Shown in pieces: positions 1 to 11,329 of a stretch of 64,000 bases of DNA. Source of the stretch: Mytilus galloprovincialis. Lineage: Eukaryota; Mollusca; Bivalvia; Mytilida; Mytilidae. Positions within the stretch are counted from its first letter, which is position 1; each line of letters begins with the position of its first letter. The stretch is from positions 76,792,724-76,856,723 of the forward strand of contig NC_134846.1 in NCBI RefSeq assembly GCF_965363235.1, read 5' to 3'. Below the pieces are notes generated by a model. The model did not search any database and was not told the DNA's origin. It saw only the letters and a program-made list of their open reading frames with translations. Made by a program: the position numbers and the translations under genes.

Positions 1-200
1 TTAAGTTTTGAAGTGCCTTTGACTTGTCTATGTTGGACATAGTGTTCAAATACGGAAAAATAATTTATAATAAAGTATGCAAAAAGCACAACAGGACCTC
101 CATTTCATCCTTATATATGTAAAAAGCATCGCCTGTTGGTAAAGTGACAATTACAAATGCCTTTATTTAATATAAATTTCAAATATTAAAATACTTAAGT

Positions 201-352
201 AGTTATCAAAGGTACCAGGAATATAATTTAGTACGCCAGACGCCCGTTTCGTCTACATAAGACTCACCAGTGACGCTCATATAAAAATATTTATAAAACT
301 AAATAAGTACAAAGTTGAAGAGCATTGAGGACCAAAATTCCAAAAAGTTGAT
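201..352 (+). repeat. Mussel repeat R1, truncated copy
   Basis: Begins AGTTATCAAAGGTACCAGGA, then the GTACGCCAGACG and TTTCGTCTACATAAGACTCA core, and stops near CCAAAAAGTTG. R1 is the commonest dispersed repeat of this window. Confidence 0.85.
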
Positions 353-792
353 CTATTATTTTAATTATTAAATTATTTCAATTAAACGTGATATTTCGTT
401 ATTTTTTTTTACCATAAACGTCAATTTTCATTTCCTATAGACCCCATTCTAACATTCACTTTCTGCAGTGTCTCTTCTCCAGTGCCAGACGTTTATCGCA
501 TCTGGATCATTAAATTATTATATTTTTCCTTCATTGTCACATTTTGTAGTCGAACAGAACCAGACGAATAAAGTTAGACATAGGAAGGTTTTACACAGAT
601 ATACATATTGTTTCTAGACATCTATCTAGTACTGAAGTATGACAATCACCTGGTATTGACATTGAACTAATTCAAAACATTTTAAGGTTGTAATTTATAA
701 GGCTTCAATATTGTATTTGATATAGGCCTCTCAAATATGAGGGGCAACAGCACCGAAGGTACGAGAGTCCACACCCGATTCACATAAAAGTA

Positions 793-1075
793 ATACATAC
801 TTATTTATAATTTTTAATATTGTTCTAAAAGGAGCAATTTGTCATGAAAATAAACACCAAAATTAATGTCATTATCTCAAACTTTTTAGATGCAGTAAAA
901 CCTTTAGATAAAGTTTTATAGCTACAAATAAAGACAACAGTATACCGGTTTTCCAAAGTTGTAAATCGATTGAGAGAATACAAATTCGGATTACAAACCA
1001 AAACCGAGGTAAACACACCAATTATAAGAGGAAAACAAAGGAACAACAGGAACACTGAAGTACATCAAAAGTCAA
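793..1075 (-). repeat. Dispersed repeat R3b, minus orientation
   Basis: Contains ATTCGGATTACAAACCAAAA and AAGAGGAAAACAAAGGAACA, which match the copies at 24.0 and 53.4 kb in the same orientation and the plus copy at 42.2 kb. Confidence 0.6.
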
Positions 1076-1722
1076 CGACAACACATGTCTTCTTTCTATC
1101 ATCAATTTGATATCTTATCCCTGCTTTTGTATGGTAATTCCTGTTCTATCTTGTCTTTCGTGTGACGACAAGACAATTGCATTTTCATCATTTACATGGC
1201 TGTGGTAAAAGGTAAACCATGTACCTTTAGTTTTATTTTATTAAAGTGTTACCATTTAACAGTAAAAAGTACAGGTTTAACTATTTATATAGCTATCGGT
1301 CATTGCAATTTGCTTTTGCATTTGCAGAAAGTGGGAATTGCAATAGGTATTGGGAATAGGAATTTGTATATTAAACACGAAAAGAAATTTACATTTCTTA
1401 GTAATAAACAATATAGCCAAGCCTTAAAAGTGGACTTCAAATAGCAGTTGTATACTCTTTTCTATTTTCAAGTAAAATTAACCCGTGCTCGACTTCTAGA
1501 CATGTATATATGACTTGTACAAGAATCTACAAACAATTTTATATTTTCAATAAAGTTGTTTTAACATCATTATTACCATACTCTATCTACAATCAATTAT
1601 TTCACATCAAAAGCAACAACAAAAAAATCAGCACCACTGATTGTTCGTTGTTCGGGCACTCCGGTCTCCTTATCACTACAAAATGGCACTGTAGAACTAA
1701 AATGGCGTTAAACACCAATAAT

Positions 1723-1757
1723 TGATTGATCAATCAATCAATCGATCAATCAATCTA
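1723..1757 (+). repeat. Short tandem repeat (GATCAATCAATC-like)
   Basis: Run of ATCA/ATCG tetranucleotide units, about eight copies. Confidence 0.8.
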
Positions 1758-1845
1758 TTATTTTAATATGTTCCAGGCATATGTTTTTTTCAATATTTTC
1801 TAGGCAAAATTACTCTTTCTAATAAACGAATTCAAAGCAGTAAAA

Positions 1846-1855
1846 CTTTTATTCA
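1846..1855 (-). promoter_or_regulatory. Polyadenylation signal AATAAA overlapping the stop codon
   Basis: The minus strand reads TGAATAAAAG, so AATAAA starts inside the TGA stop of the C4-like gene. This would leave a very short 3' untranslated region. I see no better signal in the next 100 bases. Confidence 0.45.
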
Positions 1856-2331
1856 TTTCGAACAAACAACACATACTATAAATTTAGCGTTCTCATAAGG
1901 TGGACAGGGCAACGAGCCACATTTAGAAGCAACTAGATAGAACAATTTCCCATCTTGATTTTCCCGTTTCCCTTCAACATATTGTGCATCATAGTCAACG
2001 CATGCGTATTCAGAAGCCGCAGGATGACCATACATATTGGAACAAAGAAATCCGTTGTATTGTTTTATCCAGTGAGATGGGCATGATGATTTTGCCGGAA
2101 TCATCAAAGACGTTGTTGTCTTTGTATCTAGACAAACTGCGCATGGAACATCGTCACTAAGCTTGACCCTACCGAAGGAGTACTGGTATTCGGCTCCCCA
2201 AACATGTGCAACATAATCATTTGCTTCGAGCTCATTAGGAAATTGTGAGGGACTTTGATCGGGATCATGTGGCAAGCATAAGTAGTTAGTACCAATTCCG
2301 GTTTCATCATAGCTTCCTCCTCCTGCGATAC
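1853..2331 (-). CDS. C4-like gene exon 3: C-terminal Cys-rich domain
   Basis: The acceptor is AATTCAG|GTATCG. The exon reads GIAGGGSYDETGIGTNYLCL, then PHDPDQ, HVWGAEYQ, VPCAVC, CSNMYGHPAASEY and CGSLPCPP, and stops at TGA after CSK. The stop overlaps a polyadenylation signal (TGAATAAA, signal at 1848-1853 on the minus strand). Cysteine spacing and length look intact. Confidence 0.85.
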
Positions 2332-4930
2332 CTGAATTAGAAATAACTTTGAATTAAAATACGATGGAATTTACATAGCTAACTAAAATTATTCAAAATT
2401 GAACGGAGGATTTTAAATTCAACTTTAACATATTAATTAAACGGTGTACTGTAAGCATAATAAAATTGTACTAATATTATACAACCCACAAAAAAACGTT
2501 TCAAAAATTATTGGAATACATGTCAAAAGCATAGACTTGAGTAATAAACAAAAAAAAAAACCCACAAAAACACACTCTGAGTTCAGTAGTTTTGTGATTT
2601 TAATTTTTACACTAAATAATGATTACAAAATTAAAAAAAATGAGGCTCTTAATCAGTTTTTGCTATTTGCACTTAATGCTTCAATTTCGAAACCATATAA
2701 AACAGATTTCAAAAATACAAATACGAATATCTCAATGACCAATATTTTATGAATACCCGAAGAGTGTTATCCTCTATATGTATACTGCTTTTTTGTGAAT
2801 TTCGAATTCAAGGGACCAAATAAGTATCATTTCTTCTTCATTGGTAGATTTAAACAAGTTTTGCGTACACATTATACTATGTCTCTAAATATTAATACCC
2901 AAAGTTGTAATACATTTTATAGAACATATTGCATTTTAATGTAAAATCCTGGTTGACATAAAATTATTGCAACCTCATATTTTGTTAAATCAGCAGATTA
3001 CAAATGACCTCTTATTTTTTTATTATTCGTACAAACAAATATGACAGCGCACTCTGATCATCAAGATGTGCCAAAGAAATAAAAAAAAAAAAATTTTTTT
3101 TTGGCGCCCATTTGTTCAGTCTTTTGAGCCTTGTCGTCTATTTTTCTTTTGGTAACACGTTTATCTGTTTTGCATCTCATTTATAATTCGCGTATCTGTA
3201 ATATAATCTTGTCCGCAGTTTTTCCATATATACCTTTATAAACCAGTTGAGTACCATTATTATTTGGACAATCTGTTCTTCCCCATCGTGTATAAGTGGT
3301 ACCTCCTGAATAAATCAAAATATTTAAAATTACTACTTAAAAACAAAACTTACAGTAAGAGGTATTTAATATTGTTTCCGTATACGTATATACATAGTAT
3401 ATATTTCAAAAAACAAATGTATTGCACAATAAATAGTTTAATAAGAGAGGCAAAAGGTACCAAACAATGCATAGTACTAAATAATGGTCCCTTTGCCGAC
3501 AAGACTTTTTTTTTCTTTACATTATTTCTTTAAATGGCGTTTTAAATAAATATTTTTTGGAAAAAACTGCCGTGGTTTAATATCTACATGTACATTTGTA
3601 TTTGTAATTTTACCGCACTTAAATACATAAGTTCATAGATTTTCTTGATGAATGTTTGTGTTTTTTTAACAATACCTAACGATTTTGCAGAAATTTGTCC
3701 AAAATAGTTATCAAAGGTACCAGGATTATAATTTTAACGTTTCTTCTACATAAGACTCATCAATGACGCTCAGATCAAAATAGTTATAAAGCCAAATAAG
3801 TACAAAGTTGAAGAGCATTGAGGACCCAACATTTCCAAAAAGTTGCGCAAGTACGGCTAAGGTAATCTATTCCTGAAATAAGAAAATCTTTAGGTTTTCG
3901 AAAAATTCAAAGTTTTGTAAGAAGAAATTTATAAAAATGACCATATAATTGATATTCATGTAAACAACGAAGTGCTGACTACTGGGCTAGTGATACCCTC
4001 GGGGACGAAACGTCCACCAGCAGTGGTATCGACCCAGTGATGTAAATAGTTATAAAAGGTACCAGGATTATAACTTTGTAAAAAAAATGCCGACCTTAAC
4101 ACAATACCTTTGAGAGAAAATTCGTTAAATTGTAGTCACAATGATTTCAAGGGGGAAATATATATATCTAACAACCAATCAAAGATCTATCTATCTTATC
4201 ATCTCTTCATTAATGGTTGCACGAATGTAACTTAATTTAGTACCTTGAAACTCAAAGTTATATGCAAACAAACTAACAATGCAATGTAAAAAATTCCCGA
4301 AAAACGACAAAAAGCAAAGTATATATAAAACAAAACATAAGACACTAAAATCAGGACAGCATGAAACCCACCAAAACCCAGGAGGGATCTAAGGTGCTCC
4401 GAAATGGTAAGTAGGTGGTGCCCATTGTGTTTTCATGTTAGTACAAATCAAACGATAGGTCAAATTTGGTAGGTCACATTCGAGGAAAATAGGAGGAGAT
4501 TGTGGTAATGACAATTGGCAGAAAACTGTCCTCTTCATTAAAACAAATATTCCATAACGGTCAACCAATGCGTGATGGCGTCGTTTACAACCCTAGTTTT
4601 GTGAAATATGTACAACTATGAAGAAGTGCCAATGGGAAAACTCTCAATCGGAGTCAAATATGTAAAAGTAAACAATTATAGGTCAAAACATACCTCTATT
4701 CGAAAACTGATTCTGTATGATTTTTGAGTTTAACTCATTTTTTGTTTGCTTGCTACCAATTCTACTTTCACCTTTGAATTTTCAGCTTCTATTGATGCAA
4801 TCTTTGCATTTAACTTCCTCTCCAATGTAAGAAGTTGAGCGTTTATTGCGTCCGATTCATTCGTTGCTAAACTAAAACAAGCAAGGTTCGTCAAAAGGAA
4901 ACACACGAAAATTAATCTGTAACACATCAT
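1853..4930 (-). CDS. Short-chain collagen C4-like secreted protein, three exons, apparent frame break in exon 1
   Basis: Three exons join on the minus strand: 4930..4694, 3305..3234 and 2331..1853. Together they would encode about 262 residues. The first exon gives a signal peptide (MMCYRLIFVCFLLTNLACFS) and a heptad-like coiled coil. The other two carry a domain rich in Cys and aromatic residues, with GGTTYTRWGRTDCP, CLP, VPCAVC, CGSLPCPP and a final CVVCSK. From memory this pattern is typical of bivalve proteins that databases call short-chain collagen C4-like; no Gly-X-Y repeat is present here. The product is probably secreted; its function is unknown. Splice phases are 1 and 1. The frame from the coiled coil to the second exon holds only if one base is added, or a -1 shift occurs, in the A6 run at 4738-4743; read plainly, a stop follows two codons later. 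Either Met at 4930 or the next at 4927 could start translation; an upstream in-frame Met at 4975 would precede the hydrophobic core by 15 residues and looks less likely. Confidence 0.75.
2332..3233. other. Intron 2 of the C4-like gene
   Basis: AT-rich, with an A/T homopolymer pair near 3080-3102. I see nothing else in it. Confidence 0.7.
3234..3305 (-). CDS. C4-like gene exon 2 (72 bases)
   Basis: Encodes GGTTYTRWGRTDCP and NNNGTQLVYK between acceptor TTCAG|GAGG and donor AAAG|GTATAT. It is phase 1 on both sides, so skipping it would not change the frame. The broken copy has an exon of exactly the same length at 7889-7960. Confidence 0.85.
3306..4693. other. Intron 1 of the C4-like gene
   Basis: Holds one R1 copy (3706-4078) and, at about 4605-4690, a weak minus-strand piece of the SINE-like repeat R2 (GAAGAAGTGCCAATGGGAAAA). 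The remainder shows nothing recognisable. Confidence 0.6.
3706..4078 (+). repeat. R1 copy with hairpin and restart
   Basis: Runs from AGTTATCAAAGGTACCAGGA through the core (part of the CGCGTTTCG motif is lost) to the hairpin at 3978-4043, then begins again with AGTTATAAAAGGTACCAGGA. The restart breaks off after about 30 bases. Confidence 0.85.
4694..4930 (-). CDS. C4-like gene exon 1: signal peptide and coiled coil
   Basis: Hydrophobic leader, then a charged heptad stretch (LERKLNAKIASIEAENSKVK) ending in VELVASKQK. The donor is AGAG|GTATGT at 4694/4693. In the frame that enters the donor the last residues read NELNSKIIQNQFSNRG, and this segment is conserved in the neighbouring copy. It lies -1 relative to the coiled-coil frame. 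Confidence 0.7.
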
Positions 4931-5835
4931 AATCGAAACACTGTAAATACAACAAGGCTTTATCAGCTGATGCATATGACGTAAAGCTGATAACGATTGA
5001 GACCATAATTTACGTTATGGAAATTCTTCGGGCCTTTGCAGATGTTTTGTTTAACAAGGAAGTGGATGTATAATAGATACAATGGAGAAGCATTGTTTCT
5101 TGAAAAAGAAACATTGAGCACGGAGGTCGAATTGTTTTATTTTGAATCAACGCTTATCTATTGTGTGTCTAATTGTAAATTAAACTGTAGTGTCTGATGT
5201 TGTTTTCACTGAAATGAAAGTTATTGTAAGTGAGCACCATTTTATAAATCAGTTTGAGAAATACAAATAAAACATAACAAGTCTATAAATTGACGCACGT
5301 ATTTTACTGCTTAATTACTGTATTTGTATTGGTGTACTTAAGTTATTTAAAAAAATAAACAACGCTTCTTCGATTTTATAAATTGTGTATACGGGGGAAA
5401 CAGCAGAGATGCCACATACGATAATGACTGAAAAACATAATTCACCGTATTTTTTTTTTCGCATCCCCTCAGAATATTAAGATTTTTCATCTGCACATGT
5501 TAGAGGCACCTGCATGTCCACAATAATTTCAATATTGGTTAACCGCATATTCTTTTTCCAGATAACAGGACAAGCATTTATTTTTAATTTTTTTTGTATC
5601 TAAACATGCGGAATCATGAACATCGTCGTCTGATATTTCATAAGGCAAATTGAAATTATGCGCCCCAAACATGTGCTTCATAATTATAAGCTTTGTACTG
5701 CAATGGGGAAATCTGACTGTGCAAAATCCGGATCATGAGGAAGACATATGTAGATCATTTGTTCCATTCCAGTTTCTTTATAGCACCCATCACCGACTAT
5801 ACCGGTAACACCATACGATAAATGATAACTTATGT

Positions 5836-6136
5836 GACCAGTAGTCAGCACTTCGGTGTTGACATGAATGTCAATTATATGGTCATTTTTATAAATTTTC
5901 TGTTTACAAAACTTTGAATTTTTCGAAAAAACTAAGGATTTTCTTACCCCAGGAGCAGATTACCTTAGCCGTATTTGGCACAATTTTTTGGAATTTCGGG
6001 TCCTCAATGCTCTTCAACTTTGTATTTGTTTGGCTTTTTAACTATTTTGATTTGAGCGTCACTGATGAGTCTTATGTAGACGAAACGCGCGTCTGGCGTA
6101 TAAAATTATAATCCTGGTACTTTTGATAACTATTAT
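5836..6136 (-). repeat. R1 copy, minus orientation
   Basis: Reverse complement of the R1 core. It lies in the long intron of the C4-like pseudogene, near its exon 3 relic. Its far end breaks in the left arm of the R1 hairpin (CCAGTAGTCAGCAC). Confidence 0.85.
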
Positions 6137-7059
6137 TTCTAGTATAAACACTTCTTAATATTAAAATAAATGGCATTTGAATAATTATACTTTGAGGAAT
6201 TAGTAGTACGGTGACCAGACCCAATATATTTTAGATTCATACATGGCTATATTATATATCATTGGATTCGGAAAAATGAGTTCTGTTGAAATACCGATGT
6301 CGTCAAAAAGAAATGTGGTAACAGTTTTGCATAAAATAAGATCAAAGATCAAATTCTGTTTTTATTTGTTTTCGTCCTAACTTTTAAAATTTGAAGATAT
6401 ATACAATATTTAGGTTAAATTTCAGATACAGACCTTTTTTCAAATCAATTAATAATATATTTCTAAAACGTAAAAAAACAAATGAGTTAGGAAATCGATT
6501 ATTCTGGAAACTGGCGTTTTTCAAACACTTGATCTATTACACACATATTCTGTAAAGTTACAGTAGTTACATTGCCGGCTGACATTCAATCTCAGCAATA
6601 CAGGATGAATATCATAGTTTTACCTCAAGCCTACTATCATGAAGGCGTATTTTGCCTAAGCTAATTCATGTAATTCATTAAAACTAAAAAGCACTCAATA
6701 CCTCGAAAACAGTTACAATTCAAAAATCCAATCAAGGAGATCTACACAACAGAATTATGCTAAGAGTATCTTCTGGTTCATCTGTCAAGGAACATGATTT
6801 GAAATTTCTACATAATTCTGACCCTTTATAGGAGCCAAGCTCCGGACATTGACATCTAGGGTTTTGTTGTAAACAAACACATAACTTATTTTCATGGGAG
6901 GTAACCTGACTTAACTTGTATCTTTAATGGCGGCAAGCTTGACGCGCATTGGATAATTATTAGGATGGAATGGTTTTAAAGAGATTTTTTTTATCATAAA
7001 GCTTTGAAATTAACTTTCATTCCCAAGCAAGGGCTTTATATTTATCAATATTACCGAAA

Positions 7060-7240
7060 CTCTAAAAGCAGGCAATGGGGTTCGTGTTTCCTATTCTTTA
7101 GTTTTCTATGTTGTGTCATGTGTACTATTGTCTGTCTGTTTGTCTTTTTCGTTTTTAGCCATGGCGTTGTGAGTTTATTTTCGATTCATGAGTTTGACTG
7201 TCCCTCTGGTATATTTCGTCCCTCTTTTACAAATTGTTAT
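7060..7240 (+). repeat. LINE 3' tail repeat R4, 5'-truncated
   Basis: Shares a tail with 54.99-55.16 kb: TTCTATGTTGTGTCATGTGT, AGCCATGGCGTTGT, TGACTGTCCCTCTGGTAT and TTTCGTCC. The copy at 55 kb is joined to a reverse-transcriptase-like C-terminus, so I infer this is a 5'-truncated insertion of the same LINE. An open frame across it is not a gene. Confidence 0.7.
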
Positions 7241-7245
7241 GGAAA

Positions 7246-7643
7246 TAGTTATCAAAGGTACCAGGATTATAATTTAGTACGCCAGACACGCGTTTCGTCT
7301 ACATAAGACTCATCAGTGACGCTCATATCAAAATATGTATAAAGCCAAACAAGTACAAAGTTGAAGAGCATTGAGGATCCAAAATTCCAAAAAGTTGTGC
7401 CAAATACGGCTAAGGTAATCTATGCCTGGGATAAGAAAATCCTTAATTTTTCGTAAAATTCAAAGTTTTGTAACAGGAAATTTATTAAAATGACCACATT
7501 ATTGATATTCATGTCAACACCGAAGTGTTGACTACTGGGCTGGTGATACCCTCGGGGACGAAACGTCCACCAGCAGTGGCATCGACCCAGTGGTGTAAAT
7601 AGTTATCAAAGGTACCAGGATTATAATTTAGTACGCCAGACAA
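7246..7643 (+). repeat. R1 full unit followed by a truncated second unit
   Basis: One complete R1 unit (about 360 bases) ends in the hairpin at 7531-7596. The next unit starts directly at 7607 and stops after GTACGCCAGAC. It lies in the pseudogene's long intron. Confidence 0.9.
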
Positions 7644-7888
7644 ATAGACACATAGATAGTGAATGAATGAAAATCTCCACCCATCCTTTACACTTCTAAT
7701 GTTCCCCATCTGCACCCAAATACTCGTAATGTTAATATTTTACATACACTCTTTAATAACGGATTAATTTTGCTAAACTTTAGCCCTGCTTTCGTCTATA
7801 GTTTCTTCGGAAATTATATTGCTTGTTTCTGTTTTATAATCTTGTAGCATAAAGAGAATTTTCGTTTGCAATTTAATTTGATATTTAC

Positions 7889-7960
7889 CTATATATACCA
7901 GTTGAGTACTATTCTTATTTGGACAATCCTTCCTTCCCCAATGTGTATAAGTGGTACCTC
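7889..7960 (-). pseudogene. Pseudogene exon 2, still open
   Basis: Seventy-two bases encoding GGTTYTHWGRKDCPNKNSTQ then LVYI, between AAG|GAGG and G|GTAAAT. Its open frame contrasts with the damage in the exons on either side. Confidence 0.75.
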
Positions 7961-8639
7961 CTTAAAATTAAAAAAATGAGATTTCAATTACTAAATAACT
8001 TTCTGCTATCTTATCAAAATATAGATCTCTGATTTTTTTTAATCCTCATTTACTAGCACGCGAGTTGATGAAGATCAGAGTTTTAATCAGATTGAATGTT
8101 CTACAGATCAAATTATTTTCATTTAAACTTATTTTGCCCCTTGAATCATTCTCATCCCTTACGCTGGGGTACATACCTTTATCTGACAATTGATTATGTA
8201 TGTTTTTTGTGTTCATCTCTATATATGCTTTTTGCTTGCTACCAATTCCACTTTCAGTTGTGAATTTTCATCTTCTATCGATGACATCTTCGCATTGACT
8301 TCCTGTAGTTTCCTCTCTAGTGTAAGAAGCGTTTATTGAGTCTGGATCACTCATTAATAAACGTTCCTGTTTCTTAGGACCCAAGTCACTTGCCAAACTA
8401 AGGCAGGTGAGGCTAGTTACAAGGAAATACACTGAATGGATCCGTAACGCATCATCATTGAAATACACAAATACTACAAATGTGTGAATGTCCAGGCGTT
8501 ATCAGTTCAAGTTTTAGAATTAAAGCAGATAACAATTGATACTTAGATGACCGGACAGAACCATGTCAATTATTTGAACTATCAAAATATTTGTGCTGTT
8601 CGATGAGAGCCAAGGATCCTTGTTGAAGACCGTACTTGA

Positions 8640-8725
8640 CCTATAATGGCTTATTTTACAAATTGAGACTTGGTTGGAGAGTTGTCTCCTTAGCACTCGT
8701 ATCACATCTTCTTATATCTATCATC
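8640..8725 (+). repeat. Tail fragment of SINE-like repeat R2
   Basis: GGAGAGTTGTCTCCTTAGCA and CACATCTTCTTATAT match the 3' tail of R2 copies at 11.3, 42.6, 49.6 and 50.8 kb. Confidence 0.7.
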
Positions 8726-10700
8726 TTTCGTGCTCTGCTATGTGTCATCTATACATCAAATTTTCCCATATAAATATCCTTTTGGTTTAAAATATATGTT
8801 TCTTCAAATCCGATAATAGACCTCGAACCAACGTGTCAAAGACAGTTTTTAGCAGATTATCTGAACAATTAGCAATAAGTGTTTATTTCATAGTTGCATG
8901 TACATGTATTTCTCTATTATTATTTTTTATATATTTCTTTGCGCTTTATATCATTCTTTATGTTTATATACTTCTTTACAACAGTTTATATTCAGTTTGG
9001 AAATAACAGACTTTAGTTGAAAGAAGATTACAACGACTGTTACTTAATTTGAAAGGTTTTGCAGTCATTTTAAAATCGATTGAATTTGTATGGCCTAAAC
9101 ATTTTACAAGTTATCGATTGAATTTGTATGGCCTAAACATTTTACAAGTTATCGATTGAATTTGTATGGCCTAAACAATTTACCAGTTATCGAACCAGAA
9201 CAAACTGGAAACTTAAATTCTTTAGTCTGAAAAATTTAGAATAGCGAAACACAAATTTGCAATACTTACATGACCCTTACATTGTAATTTCGTTCTATTT
9301 TGTAAACACATATATGTATATTGATATGTTCATTTGTAATTTTCATTTGACGAAAGTCCAATGTCAAGACTTTCTTTCAATAAAAAAGTACTTTATTAAT
9401 TAATGCGCCGACAAAGAATTAATAACTCTGAATGCAAACGTATTGAGTAAAATCAGTCGGAAATTTGAATAAAGTCGTTCAACCGGAACGAAATGCAACC
9501 TCAATCATTAAATCATCATTATACACACTAATACTTTTAGAGGATGGCAGTACAAAAAAGACCAACAATTACAGTTTTAATGAAATGTTCAAAGAACTGC
9601 AATACTTGAACAAAATACGTTAAACTTAAATGAAAAGCAAACTCCATTTGCAATTAGAAGTAGTGAATACCCTGTAATTTAATGTACCAAGAACTAGTTC
9701 AATATCTGCACTGACTGAAGCTTAAAAAGATGCCATATACAGTTGGCTCGGTATTACTTCATTCTTCAGTTTAATTTGTTACATGACGTATGTGCTATGT
9801 GTTGTGATACATTATTTTAAAATATCTGAATTGATTCAATCCGTGTATTTAGAAATAATTCACTTCATTTCTTTTATGTTAGGAAAACTTACCTAAACAT
9901 AAGACACTCCCTTTCTAATTCGGATCCCGCATGGGTCATACAGATATTTCATGATAAGATAAAATGAATGCCGAACTCAGCTGACAAAAAGGCGGGTTCT
10001 AGTATAGTAAGCTAAAATTTGAGATGCTGCCAGCTTGAGTCTTGTGACCAAATTTTAAAGGTTGATATCAAGGATTTGACTTTACAAATCCTTGTTGATA
10101 TCTATGTCAATATTAATGATTGGGTGTCGCTCATCAATATATTCTGAAATTGTGAAGTATTTATTCTGCATAAAAGATTTGCATATCATTTTTAATTTGT
10201 GTATTTCATTAAGGTTTAACTATTGAAATCTAATACATAAACTGTAACTTTCAAAAAGGGCTTTATGAAACCCATTGCCTTTTTGTTATCATTGCCTATG
10301 CGTTAACACACCATAACATTGATAACACGAATGGTTTCAAATTTGTTATTTGAAATACAGATATATGAGTGTTTAAATGATTTCGAAATCTTAAATTCTG
10401 TGCATATTCATATAATGTTTCAAATCCAGTTATATGTCGAAGTAATCTGTGCACAATATGTGAACAATGACATTGTATATAAAAGATTGCAATTGATTTC
10501 AAATATTATAAAAATTAATATGTATAAACGTGGTGTCGAAATTGGTAGTCAGCACATATAATATTTGAAATAATCACTAATGTTTATTCGATTTGATAAT
10601 ATGTAATTGCAATAATCAAGCAATGTGATTGGACATAAGTTATTAGCATACTAGGGCCCTCCCATATCAGTACATATACAATACACATGTTTGATGACAG
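8726..10700. other. Gene-free stretch
   Basis: AT-rich. Contains the 38-bp tandem repeat at 9075 and a small hairpin near 10064-10102 (GATATCAAGGATTT and its complement). I see nothing else. Confidence 0.6.
9075..9190 (+). repeat. Three tandem copies of a 38-bp unit
   Basis: ATCGATTGAATTTGTATGGC starts at 9075, 9113 and 9151. The first two units are near identical; the third differs by a few bases. Confidence 0.9.
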
Positions 10701-10705
10701 AAAAC

Positions 10706-10912
10706 CCATGCTTTGGATTCATTTATTTTTGTGGGTACCAATGGGTACCAATATTCGTGGAATGATAAAAACTTGCGATTTCGTGGATATTTCAATTTGT
10801 TGTTTTGGCCAATTCTGCAAACATTCCTTTAGAAAATCTGTATTTCGATGAACATTCAAATTCGTGGTTCCCCTGTACCCACGAAATCCACAAAAATGTG
10901 TATCCAACTAAT
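10706..10912. mobile_element. Short inverted-repeat element (MITE-like)
   Basis: The ends are imperfect inverted repeats: TTTTTGTGGGTACC with ATTCGTGGAAT on the left, and the complement of CGTGGTTCCCCTGTACCCAC with CACAAAAATGTG on the right. Length is about 200 bases. It has no coding capacity I believe in. Confidence 0.6.
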
Positions 10913-11009
10913 ATATAAATGAATACACAGTAGTTATTAAGACATAAGCAAACGAGTCGCATATAGGTGCAATAGAAGAAAGAAATACAAGGGACATAAC
11001 AAACAAACC

Positions 11010-11325
11010 ATACTTGACCCGGTACATTCTGTATGTGCCTGGTCCAAGCCAGAAGTCTTCAATTAATTGATTGTCGTTTGTTGTTGTATACTATCTGTGA
11101 TTTTGTTCATTATTTTGTACATATATCAGGCCGTTAGTTTTCTAATTTGAATCGTTTTACATTTGTCATTTCAGTGCCTTTCATAGCTGACTATGCGTGA
11201 GGGTTTTACGTACTGTTGAATCCCGTACGGTGACCTTTAGTTGATAATCCCTGTGTCAGTTGATCTTTTGTGGAGAGTTGTCTCATTGGCAATTCCACCG
11301 CATCTTCTTATCTTAATTTTATAAA
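11010..11325 (+). mobile_element. SINE-like repeat R2, near full length
   Basis: Matches in order: ATTCTGTATGTGCCTGG, CAGGCCGTTAGTTTTCTAAT, GTTGAATCCCGTACGGTGAC, GTGGAGAGTTGTCTCATTGG, CGCATCTTCTTAT. This is the common bivalve R2 repeat; the class (SINE or LINE 3' tail) is not settled by sequence alone. Confidence 0.75.
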
Positions 11326-11329
11326 ACTA

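Larger units (their letters stand above)
5490..8468 (-). pseudogene. Broken tandem copy of the C4-like gene
   Basis: The exon plan of the upstream-transcribed relative is repeated: exon 1 at 8468-8177, exon 2 at 7960-7889 and exon 3 relic at 5802 to about 5490. Exon 1 keeps the leader (VYFLVTSLTCLSLASD) and coiled coil but lost about 5 bases near 8328, which puts LERKLQEVNAKMSSIE out of frame with the leader. It also has a -1 frame change at the A5 run 8229-8233. Exon 2 is intact (GGTTYTHWGRKDCP). Exon 3 starts at GIVGDGCYKETGMEQ but its acceptor reads CG, not AG, and a frameshift soon leads to a stop; HVWGA and SDDDVHDSACLDTK survive in other frames and the Cys-rich end is eroded. An R1 repeat lies in its long intron. 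I infer a duplicate that decayed. Confidence 0.75.

Noticed and set aside
7004..7306. 100-codon plus-strand frame
   Set aside because: Covers the LINE tail R4 and the start of R1; two unrelated repeats fused by chance.
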